Shown here: one piece after another, positions 1 to 10,006 of the stretch | Position numbering within the stretch: position 1 is the first letter of the stretch | Layout: every line of letters begins with the position of its first letter | Made by a program: the position numbers and the translations under genes | Notes under the pieces: generated by a model | The model's database searches: none | What the model saw: only the letters and a program-made list of their open reading frames with translations | What the model was told of the DNA's origin: nothing | From: Bacillus sp. V2I10 | GTDB taxonomy: Bacteria; Bacillota; Bacilli; Bacillales; Bacillaceae | NCBI RefSeq assembly: GCF_030817055.1 | Contig: NZ_JAUSYV010000002.1 | Coordinates: 62,001-126,000, forward strand | Direction of reading: 5' to 3' | Length of the DNA stretch: 64,000 nt

Positions 1-615
1 GGAGCCAACATAATGAAGGTCACGAATCGCCTGCCATTTGTTTTCGGAAAAAGAATTCCGTGGTTCAACCTCGATAAATTGCAAAATCGAAAAGGGAATA
101 GTCACGATGGCAAGATCACCGGTGATTTGAAATGGTCTCAAGATTTTGGTATGGATGGAGTCAATCGTTACTTGGTTGTTATGCTGCACTATTTTTGTCA
201 CTTTTTGTCCAAACATAATGTTATCCTTCAATTGTGGGAGAAATGCTTTAGGAAGTTGGTCGTTTCACCCCGGGATCTCATAGAATCGAACATCAGGGGT
301 ATATAAAATCATCACCTCACGCAATAGTTCCAGGAAAGAAAGCTCCGGAAATCCTCCTAGAGAAAGAAGTACTTTAATCATTTCGATGGCAGCCGGAGAT
401 AAAGTGACACCAAGCGCGTTATATCTTAAATAAGCATCCATCGAGTATTTATCAAATTCTTTTATGACTATAGGCCAATTTCTCTGCGGGTTTTGGTTGA
501 TAAAATCTGTAACCGGTTTTGTTGCTAATGTAAGCAACTCTGCAGCCGTTTTACCTCTTTCATGTGGAGCAACCGGATAGCCAGGGTTCTGTTTATAAAA
601 GGGGATTCCAATTCA
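1..615 (-). pseudogene. Flavin monoamine oxidase family, truncated and with internal stop
   Basis: The minus-strand frame reads like the C-terminal half of a Bacillus FAD-dependent amine oxidase (segments such as AIVTIPFSILQFIEVEP and NKWQAIRDLHYVGS). It is interrupted by TGA at 265-267, where the reading is EIPG-stop-NDQLPKAF; my recollection of the family is EIxGGNDQLPKAF, so a single GGA to TGA change would explain it. Translation continues in the same frame to the left window edge. On the 5' side the frame is closed by a stop near 613-615, and the FAD-binding N-terminus is missing, so the gene is decayed at both levels. Family assignment rests on remembered motifs; the stop is directly visible. 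Confidence 0.75.
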
Positions 616-674
616 AAAATCCTATCTTTGCAATATCATTTTACATTTCCCTTTAAAATATGGAGAACTGAAAG

Positions 675-703
675 AGCACACTCCAACTTAGACGGAGTGT
701 GCT
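675..703 (-). terminator. Hairpin terminator downstream of the S8-SLH gene
   Basis: A 10-bp perfect stem (675-684 with 694-703) and a 9-nt loop lie about 140 bases after the last stop of the subtilase/SLH gene. The minus strand continues CTTTCAG, so the U-tract is short. It may act in both directions. Confidence 0.5.
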
Positions 704-841
704 TTGAATAATTAACCCTTTTGTGAAATGACTTCAATCTACATTTCTATAGATTTATACTAATAATTGTAAAAATAATAAAATTCCCTATATCGGACCT
801 GTTCAACAAGAGCAAACATTAATTGGTGCTTTAATTTTCCC

Positions 842-3311
842 TTATTTTAAGAAAGCATTATAGTATCTCGACATCGCAACCGAGAAATCTCCACGTGTAT
901 TTTTTACTAAAGGACTGAATGTTGCGTTAACCATTGGCTTAAGGTCATATGGCCCTTGCGTTACAGCAAACTTTGCATTGAGGATATTCAGATCTAATGC
1001 TAGTTGCACATATCCTTTTAAGTGTGCCGGGATTTCTGCTGCATCTTCAATCGCAATTCTTTCATCGTTATACTGGACTGTAAGCTGGCCATTAAAAGTC
1101 TCTGCTTCTTTTTGCAGACCAAGCGCCTGTACTAAAGAGTAAGCAAGTTCAACACGAGTAACACCGTCTTTAGGGGCAAATTTCCCGTCTGCTTTTGGCA
1201 GAATTACACCCTTTTGAATTTGCTGCTGATCACGTAAAGCTGCTCCAGTTGCAGCGGCCGCTTCAACAAAAGCTAGGTCTGAACTAACTACATCCGAAAA
1301 GCTCTTAGTTACTGGCAATGACTGTCGGATTTCCGCACCCATAACCAGATACTTTGCAAGTTCCATCCTTGTTAACAATGCATCCGGTTTGAATGCACCA
1401 GTGGAATAACCATCAAACAATCGTTCACTTACACCCATTTTGATAGCATCTGCAGCTGGGTGGCCGGTGATATCGTTCAAACCGTTAAAACCACTGACCT
1501 TTTGTGAATGCGAGTGTTCCCTTCACCATCTCTGGCAATGCCGCTCCAATTGGGTTTAGTTCATTACCGCGAAGTCCCCTGATTTCGGCTTTCCAGGTAC
1601 CGGATGCCGGTGAACTGACCGATACTGTACGATCAGTATATAATGCAAACAGCAGGCTAACACCGGAGCTGTATTCTGTTCCATCCGGAGCAATTAAGAC
1701 GAGATTAATCGGGTTACCGGTCTCTTCCATCAAACCTTTTCCATCCACTTTGGCGACAAGGCTTGAAATGCTTTCTCCAACTGTAAATTCATACTGGTTT
1801 TTTGATACGAATGTTAAAGGGTTATAGTCAAGTGAAAATTCTTTGCGCTCTGTTGAAGACTCGACATGGCTGTTGAAGGTTTGTGTTGAGTTTACAGTTT
1901 TACCATAAGCAGTATTATTAAATGCTTTGTCAACAGCAGCGTATGCGTTGACGTATCCTGCACCGGCTTCCCATGATTCATATCCAGGCATGTTTGTGGC
2001 TGTCTGTTCCAGAATTTGCTTTACTTCAGCTGGCGACAAAAGCGGATTCGCTTCAAGGATCAAAGCAACAATACCTGCTACATGGGGTGTTGCCATTGAA
2101 GTCCCACTCATGGTCGTGTAATAAGGCAAATAGGCTGGCTCAATCGTTGCTGCATCCTGCTCTGCTGCAAGGCTTGAAACCGGTGCAATAACGCGAGTTG
2201 AGATGATATCCACACCAGGTGCAGTCACCGTCGGTTCATCCTTCCAAGTCCATTCCTTGCCATCAGCTGTAAAAGAATCACCGACACCCTTTGTTCCTCT
2301 TGAAGAGAAATCAGCCAGCTTCCCATCTTTAACTCCTGCTGCTACCGAGATTACCCATGGCGCTTTTGCATAGGGATTGTGCGTGTTCTCTGCAGGCCCT
2401 TCGTTTCCTGCGGCGAAAAGAACGGTTATACCGCGGTCATACGCTTTCTTGCTGGCTATATTGATTGGATCATTTGGATCAAAATCACCTGAAGAACCCC
2501 ATGAATTTGTAATCACACGAATATTGTATTGCTGCTGATGGGTGATTGCATAATCAAATCCTCCAATTCCATCAAGAACAAACAATGCAGCCCCAGATCC
2601 GTAGCCAATTAAATCAGCGCCTGGTGCAACACCTTCATATTTCCCTCCAGACATTGCCCCAGTACCGCCGACCGTACCGGCAACATGTGTACCATGACCG
2701 GAATTTGTATCAGTATTCGGAATATTTTCTTGGTAAGTAATAGGCAGCAAACCAGGTGCAAGAGCGTTTAAATTGGTAGAACCCAACACATTCTGGACTA
2801 GGTTTTTACCAAGCTCGTGATCTTTATGTGTGCCATCAACACCGCTGTCGTTTACAACGACGCCGATTCCTTTACCTGAAACAGGAAGGCCGCCATTCGC
2901 TTTACGGAAAGTATCATCAGTTCTCACCTTGTTAACGCCAGTTACTTCCGCTGCCTCAGCATTGAAATAAGACAGCTTTTTATTGAGGTAAATCGAGCGG
3001 ACTTCCGTGTTAGCTGCAAGCTTCTCAATTTGATTCTTCGTCGCAACCACTCCGGCAATCGGCAGCGACTTCATGCTGACTCCAGTGTCGATTCCGAGCG
3101 ATTTCAAAAGGGACAGCTGCGTACTATCTGGAGCTCCATCACCTTTAAATGTGACGATTAGTTCTAGTGAACTAGCGGTGTTTAGCGCTTTTTCAACAAG
3201 TGGGTCGATAACCGCCGATTGGCTTGGAGCGGCACCAGCCTTTTCCTGCTGTGTTAATAAGGTAGGGACAATGAGCAATAGGGCAAAAAACGTGTAAATT
3301 AATCTTTTCAT
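842..3311 (-). pseudogene. Secreted subtilisin-like S8 protease with C-terminal SLH-like region, frameshifted
   Basis: Two minus-strand frames form one gene. 1485-3311 encodes 608 aa: signal peptide, I9-like prodomain (about 45-115) and an S8 domain with Asp155 (NDSGVDGTH), His206 (GHGTHVAG), Asn303 (AAGNEGP) and Ser405 (GTSMATPH). It ends abruptly at FTKGQWF. 842-1480 continues in another frame with two SLH-like repeats (GAFKPDALLTRMELAKYL, then GKFAPKDGVTRVELAYSL). At about 1492-1503 the bases read aaaggtcagtggttttaa; restoring one lost copy of a gtcag direct repeat gives KGQVSGFNGLNDITG and fuses the frames. A 5-bp slippage deletion is therefore likely. The upstream part could still yield an active secreted protease without wall anchoring. 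RBS AGGAGA precedes the ATG at 3311. Confidence 0.85.
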
Positions 3312-3494
3312 CTTAATCTCCTCTCACACTATAAAATTATGAAAATTCTTAACTTAATTATCATTAAAACAACTAAAGAACTATTCTTCAAAGGTTGTAA
3401 AATTTGATTGGGTAATGTCTATTCTTTTGGCGTACAAAAGTTATAGATAGAGTAATGCTAAAAGAGAGTAATCATATTGGGATTAAAATATCAT

Positions 3495-4916
3495 TTACTT
3501 TTTGAAAGCAGTGTCTACTGCTTTATAAGCATTGACGTATCCTGCCCCTACTTCCCATGCTTCGTAGTCGGGCATTGAAGTGGCCGTTGTTTCTAGAGCC
3601 GATTTCACCTCTGAAGGAGAGAGCAGCGGATTCACTTCATACATTAATGCGATAATTCCTGCAACATGCGGCGCTGCCATCGATGTTCCACTCATTGTCG
3701 TGTAAAATGGAACATATGCCGGTTCAATATATTGGGCATCATCTGTTGCCCCAAGCAACGGAATCGGGCTGATTGCTCTGGTAGAAATAATATCGACTCC
3801 TGGAGAGGTTACTGTTGGACGGTCTGCCCATCTCCACGTTTGGCCATTGACTGTTACCGTTCCGCCTCTGCCTTCTTCTCCCCTTGATGAAAAATCGGCA
3901 AGTTTGCCGGATTTATCACCAGCTGCAACAGTAACTACCCAAGGAGCTTTCTTATAATTGCCGGAAATGGTTTTTGCATTCGGTCCCGAGTTTCCTGCTG
4001 AAAATACTGTTACAATCCCACGGTCATACAATCTTTTTGTTGCTACATTGATCGGGTTATAAGGATCAAAGTCTGTTGATGAATCGCTTGTGTCTCCCCA
4101 CGAATTCGTGATGACACGAATATTGTATTGCTGCTGATGCGTTAAGGCATAATCAAATCCGCCAATCGTATCAAGAATGGCAAGTGCAGCACCAGATCCG
4201 TAGCCGATCAAGTTCGCCCCCGGGGCAACTCCCTCATATTTGCCTCCTGAACTTGCTCCTGTTCCGCCGACGATTCCCGCAACGTGGGTACCGTGTCCTG
4301 AATTATTATCTGTATTTGGTACACCTTCAAGGTAAGTTACCGGCAGGAGGGCGTCCACTGCATGTAAATTCGTTGATCCTATCACGTTTTGGACGAGATG
4401 GCTTCCATATTCCAAGTCCTTATGTGTGCCATCGACACCGCTGTCATTGATTACGACGCCAATACCTTTCCCTGTTACCGGAAATCCGCCGTTCAGCTTG
4501 CGCATTTTGTCATCGGTGCGGACTTTGTCTACACCAGTAAGATCAGTTGAAACAGCATTCTCATATTGAAGTGTTTTATTAAGGTAGATTGATAGCACCT
4601 GATCGCTTTGCGAAAGCTTCTCAATTTCCGATTTCGTAGCTAAAATTCCTGCTATCGGCAGACTTTCCAGCGCTAACCCTTTGGATATTCCTGCATTTTT
4701 TAAAAGCTGCAGCTGTTCAGGCAAGACACCTTTGTTGCTTTTGAATGTAACAATCGCTTCAACAGGCCCGATTGCTGTTAAAAGTGTCTTTGTTAAATTA
4801 GTATCAATTACTGCCTTTACCGGCTGATCAGCTTTTGTTGTCGTCCCTGGGACAACCGACGCAAAGACTGTAGCAGCCATTAGAACCAATGATAAAAACG
4901 TAGCTTTAAACCTCAT
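3495..4916 (-). CDS. Secreted subtilisin-like S8 serine protease
   Basis: A 473-aa subtilase with signal peptide (about 1-29), an inhibitor-like prodomain (about 50-120) and a full catalytic set: Asp158 in INDSGVDGTH, His208 in GHGTHVAG, Asn309 in SAGNSGP and Ser412 in MSGTSMAAPH. It ends just after the catalytic domain (VNAYKAVDTAFKK) and so lacks the long tail and SLH-like repeats of the adjacent gene at 842-3311. The two proteins match closely from residue 40 onward, including the run of Q before YNIRVITNSWG, so they are tandem duplicates. It is probably an extracellular endopeptidase for peptide scavenging; substrate unknown. Confidence 0.9.
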   Translation of the reverse strand: MRFKATFLSLVLMAATVFASVVPGTTTKADQPVKAVIDTNLTKTLLTAIGPVEAIVTFKSNKGVLPEQLQLLKNAGISKGLALESLPIAGILATKSEIEKLSQSDQVLSIYLNKTLQYENAVSTDLTGVDKVRTDDKMRKLNGGFPVTGKGIGVVINDSGVDGTHKDLEYGSHLVQNVIGSTNLHAVDALLPVTYLEGVPNTDNNSGHGTHVAGIVGGTGASSGGKYEGVAPGANLIGYGSGAALAILDTIGGFDYALTHQQQYNIRVITNSWGDTSDSSTDFDPYNPINVATKRLYDRGIVTVFSAGNSGPNAKTISGNYKKAPWVVTVAAGDKSGKLADFSSRGEEGRGGTVTVNGQTWRWADRPTVTSPGVDIISTRAISPIPLLGATDDAQYIEPAYVPFYTTMSGTSMAAPHVAGIIALMYEVNPLLSPSEVKSALETTATSMPDYEAWEVGAGYVNAYKAVDTAFKK

Positions 4917-5049
4917 CCAGTTCAGCCCCTTAGCTATTTTTCCTTATTCTCTCATGCAGTCCCAACCAAAACTATTCTGCATAAGAGGTAATTTCAGAAG
5001 CAAGGGTACTAACCTTGTTAATACTAAAGTAGTAATCTTGAAATTTTTA

Positions 5050-5077
5050 TATAAAAAGAGCTCCTAAGAAGGAGCTC
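5050..5077 (-). terminator. Terminator of the two-component operon
   Basis: Stem GGAGCTC/GAGCTCC (5071-5077 with 5058-5064) is followed on the minus strand by TTTTTATAT, a good rho-independent terminator about 240 bases past the response regulator. A second 9-bp hairpin (5129-5137 with 5148-5156) lies upstream of it. Nothing else is visible in 4917-5314. Confidence 0.7.
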
Positions 5078-5314
5078 CTATAAAACTAAATTGTATCGTA
5101 TGAGGATCAATACCTTTGAAGAGTAAAGCTTCACCACGGCGGGAGAAGTGGTGAAGGGTCATTTAGAGAAAAAAGCCTGAACTTATGGAAAACCCTCAAT
5201 TAAATTTCCACTTTCTCAAAATCATATAGATGGATGAACAGGTGATATATCAATCATAAAAGTATTGAGCATGTACTTCACTCAGTTTCTATTTCAATAT
5301 TTTATTATTTTGAC

Positions 5315-5977
5315 CTATCTATATTGAACCGTTGGGTGTTGTGGGATTGGGACAAGCTGGTGCTGAACAGCATGGATAACGACTTGGGATCGGCTTTTAA
5401 CATTTAGCTTTTTAAAAATTTTGCTTACATGTATTTTTACTGTTTTGTCGCTGATATATAGGCGTTCGGCAATTTCTTTATTGCTCAGACCTTCAACAAG
5501 ACAGAACAGAACTTCTTTTTCTCTTTCGGTTAGCGTTGTATCCTCCTGCTCGGTTTGTTTTTGCTGATGGAAAGCAATCAGCTTTCTTGTCATAGACGGA
5601 TGGATAACCGATTCCCCGCCTGCCACGGTCCGGATTGCCTCTATCACATGGTCAGAAGGAGCGTCCTTTAATAGATAGCCATCTGCTCCCTCACGGATGG
5701 CAGACATGAAATATTCCTCGTGGCTGTGCATGGTCAGCACAAGGATTTTTAGTTGAGGATATTTCTTTTTCAAAATTCCCGTCACTTCAACACCGTTTTT
5801 TACTGGCATGTTGATATCCATTAAAATTATATCCGGCTGGCACTTCTCCACTTTTTCCAATGCATCTTCCCCGGATATGGCTTCCCCGACTACATCAATA
5901 TCTTCCTCTACCGATAAAATATTGCGTAATCCGTCGCGCAAGACTGCATGGTCATCCACTAACATAAGCCTGATCAT
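5315..5977 (-). CDS. NarL/FixJ-family response regulator
   Basis: A 220-aa regulator. The receiver domain (1-120) has Asp8/Asp9 and phospho-acceptor Asp54 (ILMDINMP). The C-terminal LuxR-type HTH runs from LTEREKEVLFCL to KTVKIHVSKIFKKLNV. I place the start at the ATG at 5977 (MIRLMLVDDH) because GAAGGAGG sits 7 bases upstream; the frame is open further but that extra part lies inside the kinase gene. It overlaps the kinase 3' end by 26 bases, so the two are translationally coupled. Targets are not evident; an autonomous promoter is seen only upstream of the kinase. Confidence 0.92.
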   Translation of the reverse strand: MIRLMLVDDHAVLRDGLRNILSVEEDIDVVGEAISGEDALEKVEKCQPDIILMDINMPVKNGVEVTGILKKKYPQLKILVLTMHSHEEYFMSAIREGADGYLLKDAPSDHVIEAIRTVAGGESVIHPSMTRKLIAFHQQKQTEQEDTTLTEREKEVLFCLVEGLSNKEIAERLYISDKTVKIHVSKIFKKLNVKSRSQVVIHAVQHQLVPIPQHPTVQYR

Positions 5978-7814
5978 TGATGCTTCCTCCTTCAAAACCC
6001 ATTTTTGGTACTTTAATTGATACTTCTGTTCCTGCTCCTTCTTTACTGTCAATCTGCAATGACGCATTAATTTTTTCGGCAGCATCGTTCATCTGCAAAA
6101 TACCAAAATGCGGTTGACTTGTGGCCTTTAGCATCGCCTGATATAGCGAAAATCCATTTCCGTCATCCTTTATTTTTAATAATATATGCTCAGATTGATA
6201 ACTTATAAGGATATCAATGTTAGAGGCATTCGAATGCTTGATTGAATTGTGCAAGCTCTCCTGAAATGTATCAAACAAAACTTTTTCGACCATCGGACTT
6301 AGCTGAAGCTCTTGCCCCCTGATTTCAAATTGAATATCATGCTGATACTCTTTTTGGACTGCCTCTATTTTACTTAAAATTGCTTTTACGAGACTAGCTC
6401 TTTCTGTTGGATAAGGCCTAAGAGCGTAAATGGATTCGCGGACTTCCTTCAAACTCTCCCGGAGACCCATGACGCTTTCCTCGACTAGTTTCATTGTTTC
6501 TTCAGGATTTTTATTGAATTTCTTCCCCGCTGTTTCAAGCTTCATAACTGCTCCTGCAAGCGTTTGTGCTACTCCATCATGAATATCGCGGGCAATTCGG
6601 TTACGCTCCTCCAAGACAATCCGTTTCTCCTTTTCGGTAAAAAGCATCCTGGTCTTGATGATGACCGCAAGCTGATTGGCCAGCGTCGCAATGGACTGGA
6701 CATCATCATCCTCGAAGCTCTTTGTCCGACTTCTGGCACTGATGAACATCCCGACAGTTTCGTTTTCAACCACGAGTGGAGTGTATACGAATGCTTTTAA
6801 ATCCTTATCAAAACAGCAAGCAGCGACTCCCCTTTCATTTTTCTGGTCATTATAGGTAATGGGGTGCTTAATACCTTCAAATTTAAGATAGTCCTCAGGC
6901 TTTAAATAACAATCATCTAGTATTCTCCCTTCTTTATAACACAGCTCCCACTGTCCATCCTTTTTGATCCATAATACGCTTGCCTCTACTCGGATGAATT
7001 CAGAAAAGCTGCCTTTTAATGCAGAAAGCCACTCCTTGGCAGGAAGCATTTGGTTCAATTCTGTGGTAATCGAAAAAAGCAATTTCAGACGGTGTTTTTC
7101 TTTTCTCAGCCTCGCAATCGTTGAACTTAAAAGGGACAATCCAACCAAGGGAGAAAAAAAGAAAAAGTACGAAAAGACATCGATTTCTCCGCGATTCTGG
7201 CTTCCGACAAGATAAAGGGTCATCCCATAAATAACAGAGACGGCAGCACTGTTTAGTTCAGTAACTGTCTTTTGCTTCCACATTTTAAAAGAATAAGGCT
7301 GTGGCCTTACAATCAGGACTAGGTCTACGATCAAATTATTAATAATAATAAATAAACCCAACAGCAGTGTATATTCGATAATTCCCTGGATGCTTGGAAT
7401 GTTGACTGCTATATTTTTAAGAAAAGGGCGAAAAAATGACAGCAAAAGAACAGCCACATAAAAACTGAGCACTAGCTGTGCTGGATTGAATAAAACCGTC
7501 CTGAGAGGTCGGCGATGAAGGATGTTGACCACAAAAACCGCACCGGCGTAAGCCATTGCAGTATAGGAAAACCCATAAAGCAATTCAATCACATACACGA
7601 GCGGAAACGTAATTGCCGTGTAACCTCTCCAGACAGGCATCGGATAATACTCACTAATAAGTAAAAAAAGGATTAAAAGAGCTAAAACACTTGGTTCATT
7701 TATTGGTTTCAATTCTAAAAATGAGTAAAAAATCACACTCCAACCAATCAGAGAAACTGATGATAGAAAAAACTTTGAATATGTTTCCCTTAGTTGCGAA
7801 AGCTCCTGATTCAA
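5952..7814 (-). CDS. GAF-domain sensor histidine kinase (HisKA_3 type)
   Basis: A 620-aa kinase that begins with TTG (AGAGGTG upstream). The N-terminal 230 residues hold about six membrane segments. A coiled stretch (232-248), a GAF-like domain (about 255-395), and the HisKA_3 dimerisation helix with phospho-acceptor His412 (RIARDIHDGVAQTLAG) follow. The C-terminal HATPase_c domain has the N-box ESLHNSIKHSNASN and the G-box DDGNGF. Membrane input plus GAF plus NarL-type output resembles the LiaS/DesK and YhcY groups, but the signal cannot be read from sequence. Partner is the overlapping regulator at 5315-5977. Confidence 0.9.
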   Translation of the reverse strand: MNQELSQLRETYSKFFLSSVSLIGWSVIFYSFLELKPINEPSVLALLILFLLISEYYPMPVWRGYTAITFPLVYVIELLYGFSYTAMAYAGAVFVVNILHRRPLRTVLFNPAQLVLSFYVAVLLLSFFRPFLKNIAVNIPSIQGIIEYTLLLGLFIIINNLIVDLVLIVRPQPYSFKMWKQKTVTELNSAAVSVIYGMTLYLVGSQNRGEIDVFSYFFFFSPLVGLSLLSSTIARLRKEKHRLKLLFSITTELNQMLPAKEWLSALKGSFSEFIRVEASVLWIKKDGQWELCYKEGRILDDCYLKPEDYLKFEGIKHPITYNDQKNERGVAACCFDKDLKAFVYTPLVVENETVGMFISARSRTKSFEDDDVQSIATLANQLAVIIKTRMLFTEKEKRIVLEERNRIARDIHDGVAQTLAGAVMKLETAGKKFNKNPEETMKLVEESVMGLRESLKEVRESIYALRPYPTERASLVKAILSKIEAVQKEYQHDIQFEIRGQELQLSPMVEKVLFDTFQESLHNSIKHSNASNIDILISYQSEHILLKIKDDGNGFSLYQAMLKATSQPHFGILQMNDAAEKINASLQIDSKEGAGTEVSIKVPKMGFEGGSINDQAYVSG

Positions 7815-7854
7815 ACAGTAGCACCTCTCTTTGTGCGGAATTTTCAGTTAATTA

Positions 7855-7883
7855 ATTTTATCTTGATAATACTTAAAACACAA
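7855..7883 (-). promoter_or_regulatory. Sigma-A promoter of the two-component operon
   Basis: On the minus strand TTGTGT (7878-7883), 17 bases, TAAAAT (7855-7860), about 40 bases ahead of the kinase start codon. No operator could be recognised in 7884-8215. Confidence 0.5.
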
Positions 7884-8215
7884 ATAAAACCCGTACACTG
7901 GCCGAATGGATGTACCACTAGCCAATGAAGGGTCAAAAACCCTAAAAGAGTTTTGTTGAAACAATTATTCCAAATCCCTTAAAATAATACTATTCATCAT
8001 ATGGGTTATTTTTATAGTACGAATGGTTTAATACTTCCTATTTTTCACAGACGAAATTTGTTATCCATCTGTTAACCTCCCGTTAACTGGCCAAATCACA
8101 GGAATAAGGTGCCACCGCTACAGTTGAATTGATATTGAACTGACTGATATGAAGGAAATGCTGTTGATCAAAGAAAAAGAAAGATGGAAATTAACTTTTC
8201 ATTAGAGGTGAAACT

Positions 8216-8368
8216 ATGAAGTATGGTCTTTGCGCTGTATGTAGACAAACAAAAGATTATACAGAGCTTAAAGAAGTTGAAGATCAATTCGGTAATTATT
8301 GGGTTGTATGCCAAGATAGAAAGAAATGTCTTGAAGATCTAGAAGGCAAAAATAATCAGAGTAAATAA
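8216..8368 (+). CDS. Small cysteine-rich protein, possible zinc ribbon (50 aa)
   Basis: An ATG preceded by AGAGGTG opens a 50-aa frame on the plus strand, isolated among minus-strand genes. The protein starts MKYGLCAVCRQTKDYTEL and has CxxC (Cys6, Cys9) and later Cys33 and Cys40, a pattern compatible with binding one zinc ion. The rest is charged and ends KNNQSK. No family is recognised. Start, ribosome binding site and cysteine spacing make it likely to be real rather than chance. Confidence 0.6.
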   Translation: MKYGLCAVCRQTKDYTELKEVEDQFGNYWVVCQDRKKCLEDLEGKNNQSK

Positions 8369-8564
8369 CTGTGAGCATTTTATATAACGGATTAATTATA
8401 GCCCCATTTATCAAAGATTGTTTGCAGTTACGCTGGGTGATATGCAGGAACACAACAATATTTAAATGAATCTTATTATTTAGGCTAAATAGTAAACAGA
8501 GCTGCAATCGCAACTGTTGTTATAATGTTATAAATTACCTTGAGGGAGACAGAATTAATAAAAA

Positions 8565-8590
8565 AACTGACCTTTGTCTATAGGTCAGTT
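8565..8590 (-). terminator. Orphan minus-strand terminator
   Basis: A 9-bp stem AACTGACCT/AGGTCAGTT followed on the minus strand by a run of seven T. No intact minus-strand gene lies upstream until 9393, so it probably belonged to a gene that has since decayed. Confidence 0.6.
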
Positions 8591-8599
8591 AAGATTCAT

Positions 8600-9054
8600 T
8601 ATCTACTTTATGCTCTCCATGCAAACTAGCAGATATAGAAGATATTTATCTTATAATAATTGTTACCAACAAGCAAGGACTTCCCATAGATATTAATTGC
8701 TGGATCTGCTCCACTACCTCAGTAAGATTTATGAACTATCCGATATAATTGTTTACATTGTTCGACCTGACATGGCTATTTAATTTCTCCAATAAAATCC
8801 ATTTGCTTCATACCTAATAATCACTCATATATTTTTTACTGATAAAATATTGTGTTCATACAGTTGAGAGCACTTTTATTTAAACATTATTACTCTTGCC
8901 ATTAAGGATTAGCGTCTCGCGGTAATAGAAAACAGTAGGATACCTGTATAAAACCCACTCTACTTTTGGAGAAAATGATGTTTAAACCAAAACAGGACAA
9001 AGTTTATAATATCTGTATAAATTAAAGGACTGGATTAATTCAGATCACAGCTCT
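8600..9054. other. Intergenic region without recognisable gene
   Basis: About 450 bases with stops in every frame. I see no RNA motif or repeat here. It sits inside a tract of gene relics and is probably degraded coding DNA. Confidence 0.5.
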
Positions 9055-9195
9055 TTAATTTATTCTGCTTCGCGGATTTTCAACTTCATTTAGTACAGCA
9101 ATAACATAATCGACATAACTAATATGACTTTAACCCTTACTATTTAAAATCACATAAGCTATAACTCCATCCCTGTATTTACCAACATTTATTCT
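9055..9195 (-). pseudogene. Relic of an NAD(P)-binding SDR-like oxidoreductase (YwnB type)
   Basis: One minus-strand frame reads GKYRDGVIAYVILNSKG, a TAA stop, then SHISYVDYVIAVLNEVENP. This resembles the C-terminal end of atypical short-chain reductases of the YwnB group (KGxSxISxEDYAxALxDExENP). The N-terminal Rossmann part is not recoverable upstream. Assignment is by remembered pattern only. Confidence 0.45.
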
Positions 9196-9392
9196 GTGTT
9201 TACAAGATTTGTCATAATTTTGTTAGCAGCTTTAGGATAGTGCATAGGAGGCATTGAACCTATTAAACTGGTAAAACAATCTAATTCACTACATATTATA
9301 GAGCCAAGCACTACCGGCTAAGAATAGTTAGTAAGGATACTAGTTCAAATGAATAGTTAAAGCCAAAACTAGTAATATTTGTCCTATGAGTA

Positions 9393-9674
9393 TTAAGCAG
9401 TTTTCTTTAGATATACATGATTCAAAGCAATATCCAGTATTCCTTCCTCAAATTCCTCATTATACATTCCTTTAACCGATTCATATAACCCAGTATTCTC
9501 ATTAAGAAGAATCATATCTGTTAAATTTTTTCTATTATTTTGGTTATCACAACGAACCATTAGTTTACATTTATAGCATTCGACGTTCTTAATTACATGG
9601 AATATGCCTTTGATAGTCAAATACAGCTCGCCATGAATCATTTCACTCTTAACGATCTCAGCATTTGTAAACAT
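9393..9674 (-). CDS. Hypothetical protein (about 93 aa)
   Basis: The frame opens at ATG 9674 (MFTNAEIVKSEMIHGELYL); an alternative TTG lies at 9707. There is no strong ribosome binding site for either. The protein is mostly beta-rich with a CYKCKLMVRC segment (four cysteines) and an acidic stretch EEFEEGILDIA. No family recognised. It lies among gene relics and may itself be decaying. Confidence 0.4.
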   Translation of the reverse strand: MFTNAEIVKSEMIHGELYLTIKGIFHVIKNVECYKCKLMVRCDNQNNRKNLTDMILLNENTGLYESVKGMYNEEFEEGILDIALNHVYLKKTA

Positions 9675-9746
9675 AAAAACACCGCGCTTTCTTATTGTTT
9701 TATACAATTTATGCGCGGCATTTCTTTAATATGATTATTATCCCAT

Positions 9747-9877
9747 TTATTCGAAATCAAGGTCTTTCTCGGGTAATGAAAATCGCAATAAGAGAAAGCG
9801 CTCCAACAAACAGACATCATATAGATCGCAACTGGAATCCATGAATTGTTATAACCACTCATTAATGCAGTAGCAAT
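9747..9877 (-). pseudogene. Relic of an MFS transporter C-terminus
   Basis: The minus strand reads IATALMSGYNNSWIPVAIYMM, then continues in a second frame as LFVGALSLIAIFITRERP and in a third as LDFE-stop. Joined, these resemble the last two helices of metabolite/H+ symporter type MFS carriers. At least two frameshifts are needed, and the rest of the gene is absent. Confidence 0.5.
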
Positions 9878-10006
9878 TTACTTATTAAACAATGAAATAG
9901 GGACTATTAAAAGAACGACAATAGATACTTATATTATATAATTAAAAACAACAACAACATTATTAGATAACTTTTAAATGGTTATTTCCCATACACACAC
10001 TTAAAA

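Noticed and set aside
265..267. TGA in the amine oxidase as selenocysteine
   Set aside because: The family has Gly here as I recall, no Sec machinery or SECIS-like hairpin is visible, and the gene is truncated.
8268..8513. 81-aa minus-strand ORF
   Set aside because: Antisense to the better supported 50-aa small ORF, no RBS and no recognisable features.
9675..9715. CCGCGC/GCGCGG inverted repeat as a terminator
   Set aside because: The loop would be over 20 nt and the repeat lies over the start region of a hypothetical ORF; not convincing either way.
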